Assembly (NCBI GenBank): GCA_000708835.1
Contig: DF236979.1
Coordinates: 272,208-336,207 of the forward strand
Origin: Klebsormidium nitens
Lineage: Eukaryota; Streptophyta; Klebsormidiophyceae; Klebsormidiales; Klebsormidiaceae
Length of the DNA stretch: 64,000 nucleotides
Direction of reading: 5' to 3'
A program made the position numbers and the translations under genes. Positions 59,601 to 64,000 of this stretch are shown piece after piece (positions within the stretch are counted from its first letter, which is position 1; every line of letters starts with the position of its first letter). The notes under the pieces were generated by a model. It was given only the letters and a program-made list of their open reading frames with translations. It did no database searches and had not been told where the DNA came from.

Positions 59601-62600
59601 TCACTTATCGTTCTTGACATCACATATTGCACAATGTTCCAAAGCCATCTGAAAGGACTCCCTTGAAGCTTGGAGCTCCTGTCGGGTGTACCCAGGTTTA
59701 ATTTAGTCTCTGGACCAAAGCACTCACGTCTTGTAACTCCTGTGTCGCATATGGAATTATAATTTCTGAAGTGTTCAGTGTTGCCGTCGACCCAGAGTCA
59801 CAAGCACTGACTGCAATCTGAAAGCCTGCTTCTAAACCTGACTGCACGAGTCCAACTCCCAGATCCCCAAGTTCCCGCCCATTATCGTGCCAAACTTCTT
59901 GTAGTTCGTAGACCGCTCCCTATTCGTCATCGTAGGCCTCGAGTAATGAACGGACGATGTCGGACGGTCGGTACCCTTGACCTCACTGATAGACTTCTTA
60001 TGAAGTACGGTTTGAGTGCCGGCCCTGACACCACTATGAGGAATCGCCAGTGACTTGCAGAATCCCCCAAACTTGTCAGATTCTAACCGCACTGGTCAAG
60101 TGCCTGAACTGCGGGTTCGAAATCGAACAACTTCATTAGTCCATCTTCAGCGCTCAACCTAGTCTGCCTTTTTGAACTCATCTTAGACGTGCACAATCGA
60201 AGCTCTTGGAGTGTTGTAAACGATAATATCTACCCCAAACCTCGCTCACAGCCTCATCTGCTTAATGCACAGGTCAAGTGCCTGATCTGCGGATTCAAGT
60301 CTTAACCAAACTTGTTCATGGACCTGAGCCTGGGCAAGTCTGAGATAAGCCCGTTGCTTCAAAACCTGCTAAAAGCCATCATTTCCTGACCCACAGGTCA
60401 AGTGTCTAACCTGCAATTTCGAGTCCAACAAGCGCGACGTGTTCATGGACCTCAGCCTGGACCTCGCCCCCTCCACGCACAGCGTCTACGCGGCGCTCCA
60501 GGCGTTCATTACGCCGGAGAGGCTGGACGGCGCCAACAAGTACCGCTGCGAGCGCTGCAAGAAGCTCTCGGCTGCACGCAAGCAGATGCAGATTCTGCGG
60601 GCGCCCAACGTGCTTGTCATTCAGCTCAAGGTAAGGTCCTCGTTTCTTCGCCGTTCTCCTGTTGGTGGGCTGTCAGGTGCTCCTTCTAGTCGCTGCCAGC
60701 AGCACGGGTTTGTCGTATAATCCTCGGAGCTGCAGTATCCTGTAACATGGCAAGTGCTTTCGACAAAATTGGCAAAGGTTGCTCCACTGAAACAAAGTTT
60801 GTGCTGTTTTTAGTATGCGCGAAACGAAGACGTGTTGTGGCTCCGGAGCAATCCGTTGAGAAGGGCCGTGGCTTTCGTTTTGGGAGGGGCTTACCTCAAC
60901 GAACTTGTTTTGAGAAGGAGCGGCTTGATTCGCTAAGGTGTAGCTACTTTCCGCAAGGATCCCTCTGGCAAAGCAACGTCTTTCTTGGTGAGAACGTGAT
61001 AGGAGACTGCTGTTTTCCTGGCAGACACGAGCACCCAACCCGCATGCTCAGTCCATGTATGCAACGGGACGAGACGGGAAGTGGAACAGAAGGTGATCAA
61101 AAGCCAAAAGGCGAGCACCTCGAACTGTTCGCAGTGCGATGATCATGTTGCTGCTCATGCTAACCAGCAGCTTTCTCGTGCAGCGCTTCGAGAACATCTG
61201 CGGCGGCAAGATCACGCGCCACGTGCACTTCAGCGAGACGCTCAGCCTGGCGGGGTTCATGGCCCCCGGCTCCCGCGACCCCCCCCCCGAGTACACCCTG
61301 TACGCGCTCATCGTACACGAGGGCAGTACTCAGCAGCTGGGGCACTACTACGCGTGCGCAAAGGCCTCCCGCGTCTGGTACTGCTTCAACGACTCGAGCG
61401 TGCGCCCGGTGCACTGGTCGGACGTGTCTCGCCAGGGGGCGTACATTTTGTTCTATCTTAGGACCCGCCCCCCCGGGTCGGTGTTTTTCTACCCCCCAAA
61501 AAGCCAGGTTCTGACAAAAGAGAGCGCCGGAGGTGCTGCCCGCGTGAATAAACAGCAACCGCCGGAGGGCAATCGGGGCGCTGTAGAGTCACCGGTCAGC
61601 GCCAAAACGGGACGGACAGAGGCAGGAGGCACTTCGACAGGGCCTCTCATCGGCCCCCAGTTGCCACCTGGTTATCGAGGCCCTGTCAAGCAACCGGGGA
61701 GTGCTGAAGTAGGGCGGGCGAACCTCGGAAACGGTGCGGCAGCTGCAGCGGTAGGGCCTCTATACGGTCCCCAGTTGCCACCTGGCTATCGGGGCCCTGT
61801 CGAGCCACCAGCAAACAGTGAAGGAGGGCGGGCGGGGCTCGGAAACGGTGCGGCAGCTGAGGCGGCGGGGCCTCTTTACGGGCCCCAATTGCCACCCGGT
61901 TCTCGGGGCCCTGTGGAGTCGGGAACGGGCGCGGGAACAGTGCAGACGGAAGTCGGAAGCAGTGCGGCGGCGCTGTCGGCAGGGCCCTCTTACGAGCCCC
62001 AACTTCCCCTGAATTTTCTGGGCCCTGTGGGATCGATCAGCGAGCCCGAGTTAGCAGGATCGAAGAGTAGAGACGAGAGAGGCGCACTCTCAGCAGGGCC
62101 TTCTTGCGAACTCCCGACGCCTCTGGGCCCTGTTGGCGTAAGTGGCGGGACCGGTCAGTCAAATAGTGAAAGCAGCAGCCAGATGAAGGGACCTCCAGCA
62201 AGGCCGGTCCCTCCGCTGCCAATCCCTCCAGAAACGCCCCCCTTGCCACAAGGCCTTGTCAGTCAAGCCGTGACTGCGGAAGGCAATCAAGGGGGGCGGT
62301 GCGAGCGGGGCGGGACAGGGCCCCCACTGTCACCAGGGGGCGCGGTCGAAGGTGCGGGGCGAAAGATGCTGAACCCTAGCCTGGACGGAAAGCCTCTTGC
62401 TGATCCGTGCGACAATTCAGGAGGGGCTGATCACGCAGTCAGCGTCACAACCAACGGTTCAGTGGATCAGGCGGGCCGGGCTGAGTCCAACGGGGGTGAC
62501 GTCAGCGTCCCGCTTGGGGATGACGTCTGCATGTCTGGGAGTAAGATGGGGGCAGCTGGCGAGCGCGAGCCGCACAGTCTGAAGCGCAGACTGTCCGGAT

Positions 62601-63355
62601 CAGACGCGCCGGTAGCCCCCGAGTCGAAACGAAAAGTGTCCAAAAGCGAGAGAATGTTCGATGTCGAGGTTGACGGAAGACTGAAAAGTGGGGAAGACAA
62701 CAGAGGGGGTCTGATATGTGAAGCTGCCGGGGGCGGCGACACGCAGGATACCGTCGAGCATAGAGCGAGTGTTGCGGGTGCGGGGGATGGGGTTGCAGCT
62801 GGAGATCTGGTCATGCCAAGTGTCATAGGATTAGGGAATGGAATTGGCCAGGAAGGCTCGAAACTGGGATCCGGCGGCGTTGGGAAAGATGTGCAGACTG
62901 GGAACTCAACGGGGCAGGGACGCGAGGCGGCTCGATTGGGGTCGAGGAAGATCGACGGCGGCGAGGGGGTGGTGCGAGCAGCAGCGAGCGGTCCCCCTCA
63001 ACCGGATACGCTTTTGAACGGTGGGGAGGGTATGTCAACGAGGCCACAGGGCGCTCTGGTCGAGGTCCATGGCGCGCCAGGAGGACACATGGATGCGGGC
63101 GGGAAAGTGGAGATTGTTGATGCGTCCGCTTGGTCGCTAGCGTTCTCGTACGGCTCAGACGACGATGAGGAGCGCGAGGAAACCCTAAAGAAGGCTGGTG
63201 TTATTGGCCTCAGTTCGTCAGCTTGCCCGGTTGAGGGAAGGATATTTGACCAGGGCTTGAAAACGGACCACAAGCCTCTACCCGGGTTGGTGGAAGCTGA
63301 GTCTCTGCTCCAAGGGGGGCCTGGTTTGGGCATCTTCGGCTGGTCTAAGACATAA
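56643..63355 (+). CDS. Ubiquitin-specific protease, USP36/USP42 type
   Basis: Exons: 56643-57180, 57997-58122, 58496-58598, one of two alternatives (59128-59206 or 59277-59370), 60397-60630 and 61184-63355; 1083 or 1088 aa, all phases consistent. The catalytic domain spans about residues 140-455: Cys box GLTNLGNTCYLNS (Cys152), a GFCPLCLLE segment, GEQEDAHELLRLMID, IFGG, a zinc ribbon CLTC...CERC (Cys285, 288, 333, 336), LVIQLKRFENICGGKI and the His box LGHYYACAK (His414) with FNDSSV and AYILFYLR. The order and spacing follow animal USP36/42 and plant UBP23-like enzymes, which remove ubiquitin from nuclear and nucleolar proteins. The catalytic residues are all present, so it should be active. 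The 630-residue C-terminus is disordered, has proline-rich repeats and a basic KRRLSG...SKRKVSK stretch that could be a nuclear signal. Exon 5 acceptor copies sit in the intron before it. Confidence 0.9.
59128..59206 (+). other. USP alternative exon 4a
   Basis: Encodes GLTAFEDRSKREPTAIRSIF then GGIVQNQ. It enters in phase 2 after GGCTAG and leaves in phase 0 at CAG|GTAAGC. This donor is the better of the two. Same position in the protein as exon 4b. Confidence 0.75.
59277..59370 (+). other. USP alternative exon 4b
   Basis: Encodes GLPMTALKRFEDRTGKVPTV then ISDIFGGVLQSQ. It enters in phase 2 after GTGCAG and leaves in phase 0 at CAG|GTAAAT. It is 15 nt (five residues) longer than exon 4a. Including both exons would shift the frame, so they should be mutually exclusive. 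Confidence 0.75.
60090..60420 (+). repeat. Tandem copies of USP exon 5 acceptor edge
   Basis: Before the true exon 5 (from 60397, GTCAAGTGTCTAACCTGC) lie copies starting at 60095 and 60273. The copy at 60273 follows a good CACAG acceptor and shares about 65 nt including GTTCATGGACCTGAGCCTGG, but it has a stop (TAA) after 11 codons. The copy at 60095 lacks an AG. Confidence 0.85.
61645..62040 (+). repeat. Coding proline-rich tandem repeat in USP C-terminus
   Basis: Four imperfect units of about 38-40 residues built on GPLYGPQLPPGYRGPVE, separated by Gly/Ala-rich spacers (GRAxLGNGAAA). The first three are close to each other; the fourth (GPSYEPQLPLNFLGPV) is diverged. It lies in the disordered tail after the protease domain. 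Confidence 0.9.
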
Positions 63356-64000
63356 GCTGGGAGAAGCACATCTGGTTTACGAATCTTAAGAGGTTGATCG
63401 ATACTAAGGCACAGTCTTGGTTGCACCCTCTCTGAAGCTCCTTGGACCTATGATTGGCTAGTGTTTGTTATAGCCACTTTGAAGGACTAGCTCGAGGAAA
63501 CCCACAATGATGGCCTCAAAATCTAAGACTGATTGGAAACCAATGCTGGCGGATACTTGGCATGTAATCCATGCATGTATGGGCGTGTGCAGCGCACTTT
63601 GTTTTGGTTGCATCGATTCTGTTGCATGGCTGGCTAGCAAGTCAATGTTAAGCAACGCGTGTGCATCACTTCAAGATTGTCAGAACAAGTTCAATAAGGC
63701 CATATGATAGGCAATGGGGTTTCAGAGTCAATCAAGTTGCCAAGCCGCTAGCGGCTTGGCACGAGCTCAGCTGCAAGCTCGTGCCACAGGAAGAAGCAGA
63801 AAACTACAGAAAACACCCTAAAAGGTATGGCCGAGTACTGATACTCTTACCTACCGGTACTACCTACCGTACACCGTCTCATGCCGGAGATCTTTCCCGC
63901 CGGTACGGCCCAGTTTATCGTCGACGTCGGCCGGGAAAAGCGACACATACCGGCTGTCATACACTGGTCACACATGCCGGAAAAGCTCCTTTGGGCGGCC
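63356..64000. other. 3' flank of the USP gene
   Basis: Presumed 3' UTR and intergenic DNA. Contains the double hairpin at 63739-63785 and then a CCGG-rich stretch with repeated CCGGTA/TACCGG words. A small open frame at 63507-63707 has no recognisable domain. Confidence 0.4.
63739..63785. repeat. Two adjacent inverted repeats downstream of USP
   Basis: A perfect 22-bp palindrome (63739-63760, centred on CCGCTAGCGG) overlaps a second inverted repeat with 10-bp arms GGCACGAGCT / AGCTCGTGCC around an 8-nt loop (63758-63785). They lie about 390 nt past the USP stop codon. Confidence 0.85.

Noticed and set aside
60095-60130. tRNA-like box B word (GGTTCGAAATC) near 60114
   Set aside because: No box A or cloverleaf; the word belongs to a copy of the USP exon 5 edge.
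61160-61558. Minus-strand open frame opposite the last USP exon
   Set aside because: Shadow of the catalytic His-box exon; GC-rich codons on the sense strand leave the antisense frame open.

Overview
This is a nuclear genome window from a green eukaryote. Every gene is split by spliceosomal introns, and the families are plant ones: a DUF604 glycosyltransferase, an SLT/SAC1-type sulfate transporter, a DETOXIFICATION-type MATE carrier, a plant-order FAD synthase and two plastid-targeted proteins. A degenerate Arabidopsis-type telomere motif (TTTAGGG) also occurs. A streptophyte (charophyte) alga such as Klebsormidium fits best; the species is inference. Two N gaps are present (9570-9622 and 39956-40301).

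Layout, left to right: DUF604 glycosyltransferase (165-5061, +); tail-anchored coiled-coil protein (6310-11290, +); SLT sulfate transporter with two RCK_C segments (13176-20461, +); MATE transporter (21524-27767, -); FAD synthase with a molybdopterin-binding-like domain (29351-36128, +); small thylakoid-type plastid protein (36959-39759, -); unrecognised protein with PD-(D/E)XK-like residues (40704-44478, +); plastid-targeted pseudokinase (45869-54994, -); ubiquitin-specific protease of the USP36/42 type (56643-63355, +). Exons were assigned by reading splice sites and codon phase by hand. All nine models close in frame, except for one exon broken by an N gap. The genes do not form one pathway; the window is ordinary gene-rich euchromatin.

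The most unusual thing is a recurring structure inside the introns. In six of the nine genes, one or more exon edges are followed, going outward into the intron, by one to seven diverged tandem copies of the same splice junction (the splice site plus 20-65 nt of exon). The true exon always sits at the exonic end of the array. It is seen at acceptors (DUF604 exon 4, SLT exon 5, USP exon 5, pseudokinase exons 5, 6 and 7 counted from the 5' end) and at donors (SLT exon 8, MATE exon 8, FAD synthase exon 5, pseudokinase exons 5 and 6). In the USP gene a whole exon is doubled, giving two phase-compatible, apparently mutually exclusive exons. The palindrome TGACGTCA also occurs at least 16 times, far above chance.
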